Part shown: piece by piece, positions 21,216-30,867 of the stretch
Numbering within the stretch: position 1 is the stretch's first letter
How the letters are laid out: every line of letters starts with the position of its first letter
Assembly: GCA_977017575.1 (NCBI GenBank)
Contig: CDRNVI010000021.1
Span: 1-64,000, forward strand
Reading direction: 5' to 3'
Length of the DNA: 64,000 nucleotides
Origin: Paramoeba atlantica
Lineage: Eukaryota; Discosea
Position numbers and translations under genes: made by a program
Notes under the pieces: generated by a model
The model's input: only the letters and a program-made list of their open reading frames with translations
Databases searched by the model: none
What the model was told of the DNA's origin: nothing

Positions 21216-23935
21216 AAAAGCCCCACCCTAACGGCCAGTGTTATTATATTCAAGGGGAAAAGTGTGTCGAATATGCAAGTTGCAAAGAAAAGGAGGAGGG
21301 AGAGAAGGTTACAAACGGAAAAGCAGACGGTGAATGTACCAAGTGCAGGCGACTTGAAAGGGAGATTGATAAGATCTGGGAGTTTGTACGGAGGAATGTT
21401 AAGTGTGGATACTACGCCAGTAAGGATGAAGTTGATGAAGTTATTAATGGGAATTACTCACGTGACGGAAGAGGTCCGTGTAGCACTAGATGGGATGTCC
21501 GAGATGTGGAGCAACGCAACCTGGAAAAGCAGGGCGAGGTTGTGGGAAAGACTAACCGCCTTTTGCAATTGGAAGGCAATCGAAATTACCGCGATACATG
21601 CAGTAACTTTTGTGGCGACGATGAACATCAGAGTACAGGGCAAGCTCACGTACGCACGCAGCCTCGCTTCTATATTAAGCCTCGCAGGCCTGGAAACGAA
21701 TCCTCTAAAATTTTATGTAAAATCACTGATGGCAGAAGGGGCCACGGAGCCAGTACGCCAGATGGCTCCTTTGACACCCACGTTACTGAACCAGTTATGG
21801 CACCATCTCCCATGCAGCGAAAGACATACCTTGATGCTTTGTTGGAAAGCAGCCAGCCGGTGGACAGAGACTGCAAGTTTGACGAAGGAACAATTTCGCG
21901 AATTAACGCCGTTAAGAATAGTGATTTGGTGGGGGCGAAAAACAAAGACTTCCAGGTTCAACCCATACCGACCCTCCATGTACACGGTGATCGAGGGCCC
22001 CGGAACCGCTACCCTTCACGCGTACATCAGTCAGTTGGGACAGCACCAGCCAATGTCCAGATCAACGGTGACGGAGGTCGACGCCCGCATTCGAGAGCGG
22101 TTAGGGGCGGGGTACGGCACGCATTCGGCGAAGAGGGGCGCAATCACACACCTTTTCACAGAGGTAGCCAACGGGACAATCCGACTCGACGAGGTGCAAC
22201 ATCTCGCAAAGCACCAATCCCTGGAGTCCCTCCTGCGGTACAATGCGGACCCAGTCACTACCGCCTTGGCGCTTGGTACCCAGAAGGCCACGTCAAAACT
22301 ACAGATACTGTGAGCCCCGAGGTTATTTTTAGCAAGTTTTTGGAAGATATACCACACGAGAAGGTAAAGCACACAATAACGAGATCGAGGAGGACCTCTA
22401 AGGTGGCACAGGAGGGGGATTGGAAGTTGCCCTTGCATGTGAAGCTAAATATTCCACAGATGGAGGTCGAGCGACTTAAACTGTTAATGAACCAAAAAGC
22501 ACGTGAGCGCTTCCAGGAGACATGGAAAATTTTAACTCGGTTACCAAACACTCCGAGTAAAACACCGGCGTGTAAATCATTATTGCACGACAAGGATATA
22601 ACCCAGCTGGTGGACGCAGGATTTGTGTCACACGTCAACACAGAGGAAGCACAGCGTCGCCCAACGATGGAATGGGTGATACCATTCACGGTTGTCGAGC
22701 CTGCTGACGACGAGACAGAACGCCGGCGGTTTATAGCATGGACCCGGGATGACAACGCGCGGATTAAGGAGGTTTATGAGCCACAAGTACCGGTAAAACA
22801 TGCAGCCTATTATCTCCATCGAGCCCGACAGGACTCGGCGGTAAAGCGTGATCTGGCATGCGGTTTTTTTCAGGTCGCGATTCCATCCGAAAGTAGGGCG
22901 AAGTTCAGATTTTTGGACCGCAGTGGGCAAGTATATGAAATGAATGTGATGCCGATGGGACACCGGTGTGCCCCTGAGTTGATGCACTCGTTAACCGCGA
23001 CAATAGCGGGAGATCCAGCTTACTGTAATAAGAAATCGGCGTTTGCCCACAATGGTCTGGATGTGTATATCGACGGCATTCGTTACGCTTCTAGTGACAA
23101 AAATACACAGGAATATGCCGCGTTTATAGATCGACGGGCGCAGCAAGTTAACGCCCGTTTTAAGGAGCTTGGGGTGCCACCTTTGCAGAACTACACATTC
23201 AATGGAGTCAATTATCACCACCGATCAGGGAAAGTTGCATTGGGACCCAAGATAACGCGAAGACTTCAGAATGATAACTACATGCATACCACATACTCTG
23301 GGCTGGAGGCCGGTGTTGGGAGGCTCATTTTTGCTTCGGCAATCATGGGCATACCGATTCCCCAATATCATCTATTCTTGAAAATTGTCCGACGACGAAT
23401 CAATCATTTAAATCGCGATCCTTGCCTATTGGATACTGTCGTACCTTTACCATTACGAGTGCGAGTGAAGTTGACCGAGTGGCGCGATTCCTTGATCTAT
23501 TGTTCTCCAGTGGACCCGGTCCGACACCCTGATACAGTACCACATCAGCACGTTCTATTTACCGATGCGTCGTCCACCGGGTGGGGGGCGGTGCTTTACC
23601 TCGACTATGGGAAAGTTTTATGTACCGGAGCCTCCTGGCCGGAGGGTTTCAAGTACGAAGTGAATCGAGCCGAAGCTCGGGCAGTACGTTTGGCGTTTGA
23701 GAAGTACGGGCATCACTTTCAGCGAGATACATGCGTAGATTTATTTGTTGACAATACATCCTGTTTAGCAGCGATCAATAGGAAAGTGTCAGGATCTGAT
23801 GGCATTACTTCGGAGTTGTATGGTTTGTTGAAATATTTGAATCGTCAAGGAATTGCAGTACAGGCAGAATATATTGCATCAAAAGAAAATCCTGCAGATC
23901 CATATAGCAGAATGTGTGAAGAGAAAAAGCATTGA
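21113..23935 (+). CDS. RT/RNase H frame of YR copy B
   Basis: Part of a fossil element. The 940-codon frame's recognisable domains start after the recombinase frame ends: RT about 22.5-23.2 kb and DIRS-type RNase H about 23.55-23.93 kb (LFTDASSTGWGA, DNTSCLAAI, ENPADPYSR). The first third may only be a by-product of the overlapping recombinase gene. Confidence 0.75.
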   Translation: MFWVPFTRSCMEKLSKAGFSFAGGWPCREQQELMKKPHPNGQCYYIQGEKCVEYASCKEKEEGEKVTNGKADGECTKCRRLEREIDKIWEFVRRNVKCGYYASKDEVDEVINGNYSRDGRGPCSTRWDVRDVEQRNLEKQGEVVGKTNRLLQLEGNRNYRDTCSNFCGDDEHQSTGQAHVRTQPRFYIKPRRPGNESSKILCKITDGRRGHGASTPDGSFDTHVTEPVMAPSPMQRKTYLDALLESSQPVDRDCKFDEGTISRINAVKNSDLVGAKNKDFQVQPIPTLHVHGDRGPRNRYPSRVHQSVGTAPANVQINGDGGRRPHSRAVRGGVRHAFGEEGRNHTPFHRGSQRDNPTRRGATSRKAPIPGVPPAVQCGPSHYRLGAWYPEGHVKTTDTVSPEVIFSKFLEDIPHEKVKHTITRSRRTSKVAQEGDWKLPLHVKLNIPQMEVERLKLLMNQKARERFQETWKILTRLPNTPSKTPACKSLLHDKDITQLVDAGFVSHVNTEEAQRRPTMEWVIPFTVVEPADDETERRRFIAWTRDDNARIKEVYEPQVPVKHAAYYLHRARQDSAVKRDLACGFFQVAIPSESRAKFRFLDRSGQVYEMNVMPMGHRCAPELMHSLTATIAGDPAYCNKKSAFAHNGLDVYIDGIRYASSDKNTQEYAAFIDRRAQQVNARFKELGVPPLQNYTFNGVNYHHRSGKVALGPKITRRLQNDNYMHTTYSGLEAGVGRLIFASAIMGIPIPQYHLFLKIVRRRINHLNRDPCLLDTVVPLPLRVRVKLTEWRDSLIYCSPVDPVRHPDTVPHQHVLFTDASSTGWGAVLYLDYGKVLCTGASWPEGFKYEVNRAEARAVRLAFEKYGHHFQRDTCVDLFVDNTSCLAAINRKVSGSDGITSELYGLLKYLNRQGIAVQAEYIASKENPADPYSRMCEEKKH
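21264..22313 (+). CDS. Tyrosine recombinase frame of YR copy B
   Basis: Part of a fossil element. The 349-codon frame has WKAASRWTE and THSAKRGAITH boxes of the phage-integrase fold. It begins 49 bp after the gag-like stop in the same phase and is contained within the longer RT/RNase H frame in another phase. Confidence 0.7.
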   Translation: MSNMQVAKKRRRERRLQTEKQTVNVPSAGDLKGRLIRSGSLYGGMLSVDTTPVRMKLMKLLMGITHVTEEVRVALDGMSEMWSNATWKSRARLWERLTAFCNWKAIEITAIHAVTFVATMNIRVQGKLTYARSLASILSLAGLETNPLKFYVKSLMAEGATEPVRQMAPLTPTLLNQLWHHLPCSERHTLMLCWKAASRWTETASLTKEQFRELTPLRIVIWWGRKTKTSRFNPYRPSMYTVIEGPGTATLHAYISQLGQHQPMSRSTVTEVDARIRERLGAGYGTHSAKRGAITHLFTEVANGTIRLDEVQHLAKHQSLESLLRYNADPVTTALALGTQKATSKLQIL

Positions 23936-24791
23936 TACAATCAATAACCAGGAAGAACGGATATTCGAGCGATTTTGATATGTATGGGATGTATGTTGAT
24001 GTGAGGATTGGGCAATGTGTGAGTGAGAGTACGAGGTGATGAGGGGGGCTCTCAGGTAGTAGGCGACCTGGGGGTTTCGCCACATTACTAGCGTGTGGGT
24101 GATTGTGAGAACTGGCGAGTGGGTGGTCCCCGCCGGGGAACTACCCATTCGCAAGAGAGAGAGAGGTGAAGATTGTTTTGATAAGGACGTCCTTTAGTAC
24201 TATATTCATCAAATAATTTTATTTATAGTAACGTTCAAAACACAGGTATTTGGGTGCCTCGTATTTGATAAATTATATTTAGTGATTACAAATTAATTAT
24301 TTGTTTATTAAAATTATATTCTGATGAGCAATTCTTATAGTTTACGGAAAGAATTGATCAAAGAAGATACTTTTGATTCTGTATGAGATCTGACCGTGGC
24401 CCTACGGGGCACATGATATTTAATATTATGATCTGATTTCAGTGTGACATTGCCCCCTCTGGGGGGAACCATGTATATTTGTAGATTATCAATTATACAG
24501 TACTATACTTTATTATTACACTAGTAGCTTTTCTCTATTTTCGCAAAAGGAAAGTTGCCCCACCCGCCATCCCCCGAACCACTCCCCGCCGGGGAACTAC
24601 CCATTCGCAAGAGAGAGAGAGGTGAAGATTGTTTTGATAAGGACGTCCTTTAGTACTATATTCATCAAATAATTTTATTTATAGTAACGTTCAAAACACA
24701 GGTATTTGGGTGCCTCGTATTTGATAAATTATATTTAGTGATTACAAATTAATTATTTGTTTATTAAAATTATATTCTGATGAGCAATTCT

Positions 24792-25476
24792 TGGGATAAC
24801 AACAGATTGCTCATGGAAACTGAAAGCCCAGAATAAAAAAAGTTGGATAAAGATAATAGATGAATATAGAAAGAGCACGAAAACCCAAACGTTAAACAAA
24901 GGTAATAAAAAATCATTCTCAAGGAACTAAAACTGTGTGAACGCTAGACCCTGTAATGGATAGGCCTGAAATGCACCCTGAAGATGAGCCCCTAAGGGGA
25001 ACTTCATACCGCTTTTCGGGTTGGGTACCGCTCATCTGCGGCTTGCAACTGACCCATTAAAACGGGGTTAGGGTCAGAATTCGGAGAGATAGGAGCTCTT
25101 TGAAGCCGAAGTTTAGCCCGTTGAAGCTGAGGAGCCAAGGCCACTCGGGGGTATAACACCCTAGAAGACTTGGTCCATTGAAGCTGAGGAGTCTAAACTG
25201 TTGAAGCTGAGACTCAACGCTCCCGAACTATGCCAGCAAGCAGTAGTGGGCGGCTACTCCGGGGGAGGCCACTCTCGGTCCTGCGGAACATACTTATGTA
25301 GTCCTTGGATTTGCATGCTGTCCTTGGATTTGAATGTCTCAACCTGAAAGGGTTAAGATAGTTCAGCGGACAAGGTGGATGAAAATCCACCTTTGAGTGA
25401 TAGCCTCCCCCAAAGCTACCTCGGCTTACTCCGGGGAGGCAACATCCCCAATGGGATAGAAAGCCTAACAACATTC
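24792..25476 (+). pseudogene. RTE-like LINE, 3' segment and 3' UTR
   Basis: Across the copy B junction the frame continues ERV then GITTDCSWKLKAQNKKSWIK to a stop near 24929. The remainder to 25476 is a GC-richer 3' UTR with repeats of TGAAGCTGAGGAG. It ends without a long poly(A), directly at the right-hand target duplication. Confidence 0.75.
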
Positions 25477-25824
25477 AACATGCGGAAATACAGTCGACTA
25501 CAACAATCAGCATCTCCACCACAAAACATGCGGAGGACGGCAGTTTCATCGCTCAGGCCCGGATCTTGCGATCTACTGGAACAGTGGCGTGGTGTTCTAC
25601 GACCTAACTGTGGTGCACGAGCTCGCGCCTTCCCATCGGAATAAAAAGTGTTCCCAACTCGTGCGAGAAGCAAAACATATGTCAATAGTGGCATGATTCC
25701 GGCGGAAGCTTTTGAGTGCCTTCCTGTCTTGTCCTGCGGGTCTTTACATAAGAGCACACGGGGCCTAATTAAATCACTGACGGATGTCTGCCTGTTGGAT
25801 ACCCAAAAAACCGAACAGGCATTC
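25477..25824 (+). pseudogene. LINE B copy 1, segment II
   Basis: It starts with the right copy of the 13-bp duplication and continues the endonuclease domain (RSGPDLAIYWNSG, FYDLTVVHELAPS) as in 47.83-48.18 kb. It lacks 18 bp seen in copy 2 near 25670. It stops at an 8-bp duplication, AGGCATTC (25817-25824), and resumes at 29861. Confidence 0.9.
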
Positions 25825-26276
25825 TTGTTGATCTTGTTGATTTATCTACTCAGTTTTACGTTTCATGATACGACGGGGCAACTGCCCCATCAGGCGGAGA
25901 CACGTCCAGGTTTTGCGGGGAGTGACGGAAAGGTTGCCTTCTAAAAGCGAAGTTCTCCCGTTCCGTGCCCGCACCACGTACCAGCAGCAGTGTCTCTCTT
26001 GGAAATCGTTTCGTCCGATTCATATTGAGCAAGCGCTTAGTCTCGAGCGCCCTAAAACCCTTTTCAGCTCGGCTTTCGTTTGCCACAACATGGAACAGAT
26101 GAATAACATTACTGAGGCGAGACAAGGAAGAAGCCAGACGACTGCCCACACTGAGAGTGAAGTACTCCCGTGGAGTGCCCGCGCCACGTACCAGCAGCAG
26201 TGTCTCTCTTGGAAATCGTTTCGTCCGATTCATGTTGAGCAAGAGCTTAGTCTCGATAGAGCTTAGTCTCGATAGT
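25825..26276 (+). repeat. Spacer with a 96-bp direct duplication
   Basis: 25949-26044 and 26159-26254 are about 90% identical (period 210 bp). Between them lies a segment (26041 onward, TCTCGAGCGCCC to about 26127) that recurs at 29316-29405. A plus frame is open through both copies (TYQQQCLSWKSFRPIH), but I do not recognise it. Part resembles the FEHIKSFSAR linker of LINE B at nucleotide level. Confidence 0.5.
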
Positions 26277-26312
26277 CTTTAACGATAAAGATACAGTTTC
26301 TGTACCTTGTTG
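26277..26312 (+). other. Spliced-leader exon at LINE G 5' end
   Basis: The 36-nt leader runs from CTTTAACGATAAAG through CAGTTTCTGTAC to CCTTGTTG. It is followed by a T-rich 30-nt leader and the LINE ATG at 26343. No GT donor follows, so this is not an SL RNA gene. Confidence 0.85.
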
Positions 26313-26342
26313 TTTTTTTTTTTTTTTTTAATTTTACAATTG

Positions 26343-28848
26343 ATGGGCGTGTTCACGCGCGCCAAGGCTAAAGAAACGGGTGTAGCACCTGTCATTTTGC
26401 CTCTTCCGGATTCCAAGCGCAAGAAGAAACCATCGACGGCCTCCGCTGCGCCCCCCGCTGCGCCCCTCGCTGCGCCCCCCGCTGCGCCCCCCGCTGCGCC
26501 CCCCGCTGCGCCCCCCGCTGCGCCCCCCGCTGCGCCCCCCGCTGCGCCCCCCGCTGCGCCCCCCGCTGCGCCCCCCGCTGCGCCCCCCGCTGCGCCCCCC
26601 GCTGCGCCCCCCGCTGCGCCCCCCGCTGCGTCTCCTGTTGCTCCTCCCGCTGCTTCTCCCGCTGCGCCCCCCGCTGCTCCTCCAGCTGCATCTCCCGCTG
26701 ATGCAGTATCATCTCCGATGCCGGCCCCACGGCCTAGCATGCATACAATTTCTCGAAGAGCGCAAGCGAGGGTTCTGAAAACGCCTACAGTTACGATTCA
26801 GAAACCACTATTTTCGCCACCGCAGTCAGAACAGCGCAACTGCCAGACGTCACGATCTCCGCCGTCACCATCTCCTCTACCACAATCTCCGCCACCTCTT
26901 CCGACACCTCTGCCGCCACCCTCGCGGTCGAATCATGAAATAAAAATCAAAAGTTCCAATCTATCGGCTGACCTGTTCAAACGCTTGATGGAAAATACAA
27001 AATATTTTGTTCCATCGAAGATGGCGCAACGTTTGGCACCACCATCGCCGCAACCTACAGCACTACCGCAACGGTCATCGCCACAGCTTTCACCATCAGT
27101 CGTCGTTCAGCAAAGTTACAACCCATACAGAATTCCCATTTTTGACAGCGACTTCGAAAACCCTGAGGAGTTCCCTCCGATTCAAAATACGGAGAGCATA
27201 AACTACCACGATCCTGGAGACCGAGCTACCGAAGAGAAGCAGAAAGAGCGAACTAGAGATGAAACTGCAGAAACACAGGTACCAAGTCCAGAGTGCATTG
27301 ATGCGCAAAACTTCGTCACGCAACGCGATTTTTTCGACTGCGAATCTCCCATTTCTCCTTCGACCGAAGTATTAGCGAGCGATGCCGCGGTGTCACCCGA
27401 TGACGTTGCCCGTGCAATTCAGCAAGAAATAGACCCGAAGACTCAGTTCCCTATCCCAGCAGATGAAATAAACACCATGTCGTATAATGCAAAACCCGGA
27501 GACCGTTGCATTATCGCTTGGAGCTTTGACTGTACACCGGCGATGAACATTTCTCGTGGAGTGGTCCAGACTTCCCGTAAACGAGGTAATATCAGAAAGC
27601 TGGCTATGGAATACACGGGAGTACTCGGACATAAGGCAGGGGAAATATTTCCTGGACATATCCCTCCGCAAGCCAACGTTCGTGTTTTCAAACTGATGTG
27701 GGACGCCAGCGTGCAACAAGATACGACCCATACCACACAAACTGTCAAATGCCGACACACAGAAGACGATTTGGACCTGGAGCCAATGCCAACTCTGCGC
27801 ACAGTTGCACCGGAGTTTATCCCTTGCGTGATCGCAATCTATAGAGATATAGTACGTGACTATGCCGATAGCGCGTATCCCCAACGCCACCGAATTTGGC
27901 ACAAGCTCCTTTCCGCCATGAAATACTCGTTAACCACGATTCGTAAAGTCACTGTCAAGCGACGTCGACGACGCCCCCTACAATCCATGGAGTCGCAAAC
28001 GCCAACAAACGAAGGAACAGGATCCAGTCCTGATATTAATGTTAGCGATAAGCGGGCCATTAAAAAGGCTACTAGTCTCGTGATGGACGGATGTGTTTCA
28101 AAAGCTACACGCGTTTTAGATCAGGAAATCGTTGCGAAGTCATTGAGCGACGATGACACTCTTGCAAAACTTCGCGATTTACACCCCGATCTGCCGGTAA
28201 ACTTCCAGATTCCACAAGACGCACCTATCACGGCATGCATCACGCCTGATGAGCTTAGAGAAGCCGGTAGACGCATGGCTAAAGGTGCTGCGCCGGGGCC
28301 GACAGGAACGACGGACTTAATTCTACGCATGCTATTAGATGATGAAGTATGTTGCGTCAGCTTAACTCACATGTTCACCGATTTGATAAATGGATCAGTT
28401 TCTGATGAAGTAATGAAGCGACTTAAGCGAGCACGTCTTGTTGGTATCCCGAAACCTGCAGGAGGAATACGACCGATAGCCGTCGGAGAGGTATGGCTGA
28501 AACTCGCCGAATTAGTACTCCTACAACGGCACGAAAAAAAGCTCGCCCCACTATTCTCACCGCATCAATACAGGGTAATGGTCAAATCAGGTTGTGAGCG
28601 TGTCGTACACGAACTGCGCGAAAGGTACATAGAAGGCTGCAACATTCTGTCAATTGATCTTAAAAATGCGTTCAATTCTCCTTCGCGAGATGAAATCGCT
28701 AAAGCAGTCTTCGCCTTCAGCTCCCTACGGCCCTTCTATCGACTATTTTGCGCAGAATACGGAAGCCCATCTGAACTTTTGTTTTATGGAAAAGATGGTA
28801 AACTTTGCAATACAGTCATGAGCGCGGCGGGCGTGCGCCAAGGATCGA
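26343..28848 (+). pseudogene. LINE G ORF (N-terminal region and first half of RT)
   Basis: About 835 codons from the first ATG after the SL. The start MGVFTRAKAKETGVAP is shared with the 13.6-kb fragment. It is Ala/Pro- then Ser/Pro-rich to about residue 200, then acidic. The WGKG-type domain is at residues 380-430 and RT fingers and palm start lie at residues 630-835. The frame runs on past the deletion junction to 29012 out of phase. The protein cannot be a functional RT because the YxDD box is absent. Confidence 0.8.
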
Positions 28849-29174
28849 ACGGGAGAGAGCCATTCAAGATTTCGTGCTTCGTTTGCAAGAACTCCACGGA
28901 TCAGTCATTATCGGTCAGCTCAGACAATTTTTCCTACCGTTGGAAGACGATGAAATGGCTTTCTAGGAAGGCAAGGAATAGCTGCAGAATCCTCACAAAT
29001 CGGGGTGTATGATACGGCGTATGGTAAGTGTTTTTTGGGATACGGGAAGTTTATGCGATACGTGAACATTCGTGATATTTTGGGATACGGGACATATGTG
29101 CGATACTTTCATAATATCTAAAGGAACGAATCTAGAAAGGTTCTCTTTTACGAGCTCAAAAAAAAAAAATTTTT

Positions 29175-29315
29175 GTAAGACCATCGGTGGTATACTATAA
29201 TCCGGGAACTTGGAACATTACTCAAGATGAGCTTCACTCCGTCCAGGTTCAGATTAATCGAATGCGAAGAGTTGTTTTCGGTGTAAAGAATATTCAATCT
29301 GTCATGATGAAATGG
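29175..29315 (+). pseudogene. ingi-like LINE fragment (RT C-terminal)
   Basis: The plus frame reads YYNPGTWNITQDE then INRMRRVVFGV, aligning with YSAGTWTLTDKE and VHRMRRWVCGV of the ingi-like LINE near 58.5 kb. It is about 45 codons long, truncated at both ends. Confidence 0.7.
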
Positions 29316-29595
29316 TCTCGAGCGCCCTAAAACCCTTTTCAGCTCGGCTTTCGTTTGCCACAACATGGAACAGATGAATAACATCACTGAGGCGAGACAA
29401 GGAATGAGATTTTCGGCGAAAATAGTACGAGAGAGAAACACGCAGCACGGTGGAATGGAAGAAAAGAAATCGCATTAAGATGCGCAACAAAGGTGAAGGA
29501 GGCTGCAAAAACAGTCTCTAGTTTTTGTAGGGAACGTGAGTTCTGAATTATATATATTTCTTATATTAATTATAAGATATTTCTTTGTAAAAAAA
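29316..29595. other. Unassigned scrap with repeat of 26041-26127
   Basis: 29316-29405 repeats the 26041-26127 segment. The rest to the A-run at 29589 is unassigned, with an AT-rich end. Confidence 0.4.
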
Positions 29596-29860
29596 AAAAA
29601 TGAAGAAAATGAGAACATAACGTTCTGTAAGGTGGATCTTCGGAACGCCTTTAATAACGTGAGCCGACCCGTCTTCATCTTCCTCACACGAAAGCATTTC
29701 CCTGAACTATCCCCATGGGTAGAATGGTGTTATGCCAATCATAGCTGTCTCACATTCGGCGATGATTTTATCCCCTCGGCAGAAGGAGTGCAACAAGGAG
29801 ACCCTCTGGGCCCACTCCTCTTCTCTTTGGTGTTAGCAGAGGTAACAAAAAAAAAAAAAA
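29596..29860 (+). pseudogene. LINE D RT fragment ending in poly(A)
   Basis: 29602-29847 is almost identical to 62938-63183 of LINE D (CKVDLRNAFNNVSR to GVQQGDPLGPLLFS). It is cut short by an A-run (29847-29860) that abuts the 8-bp duplication AGGCATTC. An A-run also precedes it. Internal priming or a prematurely polyadenylated template would give this structure. Confidence 0.85.
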
Positions 29861-30159
29861 AGGCATTCAAGTTGCTACTCCAAGAGCTGAACGGATCCGA
29901 AGTATACGCACAGCTCCGACATTTTTTGGAGCCTCAAGACTATCAGAAAAGCACTATTCTTTAAGAAATCAAAAGTACAGAAAAGATACAAATTGGAATT
30001 ATAAAGTCTGCGAAGAGATAGACAAAAATCAGTACTAAAAGTTTATGTAAACTTGAGAAAGTAAAAAAAAAAAAAGTATATAAGTTTACGATAAGAAATT
30101 TAGGAGACTTTATTTTGTAATAGGCAAAGCGTCGCAAAAAAAAAAAAAAAAAAAAAAAA
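29861..30159 (+). pseudogene. LINE B copy 1, segment III, 3' end
   Basis: It starts with the right AGGCATTC duplication and runs QLRHFLEPQDYQKSTIL to its stop near 29963. The 3' UTR matches 48.28-48.44 kb, and poly(A) lies at about 30136-30159. Confidence 0.9.
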
Positions 30160-30232
30160 TATACTACGATTTCACCATCGTCCACGAGCTATCGCAATCA
30201 AATGTTGGACGTAGCACCGCTAAAAAAAAAAA
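30160..30232 (+). pseudogene. RLE-LINE endonuclease scrap
   Basis: YYDFTIVHELSQSN aligns with YYDLTVVHELAPSN of LINE F. It is ended by an A-run at 30222-30234. Confidence 0.7.
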
Positions 30233-30790
30233 AAATGCTACCACATGGCGTGGAATCCCACTCAGTGTAGACGAAGAAGAAGAAGAAGGGAAAAGTATTA
30301 CCGTAAGTTATCTTTCTGGAAACTACAAGTTGCCGAATCCTAAAGTCAACTACACACGTATTGAAATTGTTCAAAGTGAACCAGCGATGCCTGATCGGTT
30401 AGAGCAAGCTGTTGACAACACCGAATCAACTCCAAATGATCAAGATGACTTTAAGATTAGAGATGTTCGGACTTGGAACAAATATTTAATGACAAACAGC
30501 GAATTTGGTGTTGATTTCTTGATTATACGCGTACAAACTGCTCTAGCGCTGCCTTCGCAGTTGCCAAACAATTTGCGTCCAATGTGGGAAGTGCTTGTAG
30601 AGTGGATGAACGACATGAAAGGAAGAGGCGGAATCGACCAGGAAAACGTGCCCCAAGTCCGGACTGGACAACGTGCTCTCGACGACCTTCGTATGCAACA
30701 AGGAGTTTATCGTGGTGCGGACCCCAATTACCTCCGAATGATTTATCAAGCTCAAAACGATCCGGAAGACGTCATTGGAAATGGATTTTA
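30233..30790 (+). pseudogene. Unrecognised ORF fragment
   Basis: An open frame of about 185 codons starts in the A-run: an acidic stretch (SVDEEEEEGKS), then KVNYTRIEIVQSEPAMPDRLEQ cut to its core IEIVQSEP, FKIRDVRTW, LPNNLRPMWEVLVEWM, MIYQAQNDPEDV. At 30790 it runs into LINE sequence. I do not recognise the family. It could be an ORF1/structural gene piece of another element. The frame at 30868-31071 (see next) could be from the same gene but I make no claim. Confidence 0.4.
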
Positions 30791-30866
30791 CAGTGGTTCA
30801 CACGTGCTGTACTAGCTATGCCAAACAAACCAGCTCTGCCCTCATGCAACAGGTCGCCGACAGAAA
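30790..30866 (+). pseudogene. LINE C-like endonuclease scrap
   Basis: VVHTCCTSYAKQTSSALMQQ aligns with VVHTCCTSYVKQTSNALLQQ in LINE C. It is about 25 codons, truncated on both sides. Confidence 0.75.
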
Positions 30867-30867
30867 G

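Larger units (their letters stand above)
19782..24791 (+). mobile_element. YR retroelement copy B (VIPER/TATE-like), looks whole
   Basis: The 5010-bp element has split direct repeats: A1 19782-20002, B1 24127-24335, A2 24336-24556, B2 24583-24791. Three frames lie between them: gag-like, tyrosine recombinase, RT/RNase H. Paired repeats look identical, so insertion is recent. Left flank AAGAGT and right flank TGGGAT rejoin the RTE-like LINE frame exactly, with no target duplication, as expected for recombinase-mediated integration. It looks whole, with no obvious break. Confidence 0.85.
26277..29169 (+). mobile_element. LINE G, SL-headed, internally deleted
   Basis: SL 26277-26312; ATG 26343; a 12-bp Ala/Pro-coding repeat 26446-26635; a conserved N-terminal domain near 27.49-27.62 kb (GDRCIIAWSF, RGVVQTSRKRG); RT from about 28.2 kb (GGIRPIAVGE, SIDLKNAFNSP, AAGVRQGS). 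At about 28848 the sequence jumps, in a different phase, to a LINE C-terminal tail (IIGQLRQFFLP) and a stop near 28965. A 3' UTR and poly(A) 29158-29169 follow. The catalytic RT box, zinc ribbon and endonuclease are therefore missing. It is a deletion derivative with both ends intact. Confidence 0.85.

Noticed and set aside
25856-26266. Host gene with an internal duplication
   Set aside because: Frames are open on both strands through the 96-bp duplication and part of it recurs among LINE debris, so it is more likely repeat-derived.
26279-26740. Minus-strand Gly/Ala-rich protein opposite LINE G
   Set aside because: A shadow of the 12-bp Ala/Pro-coding repeat.
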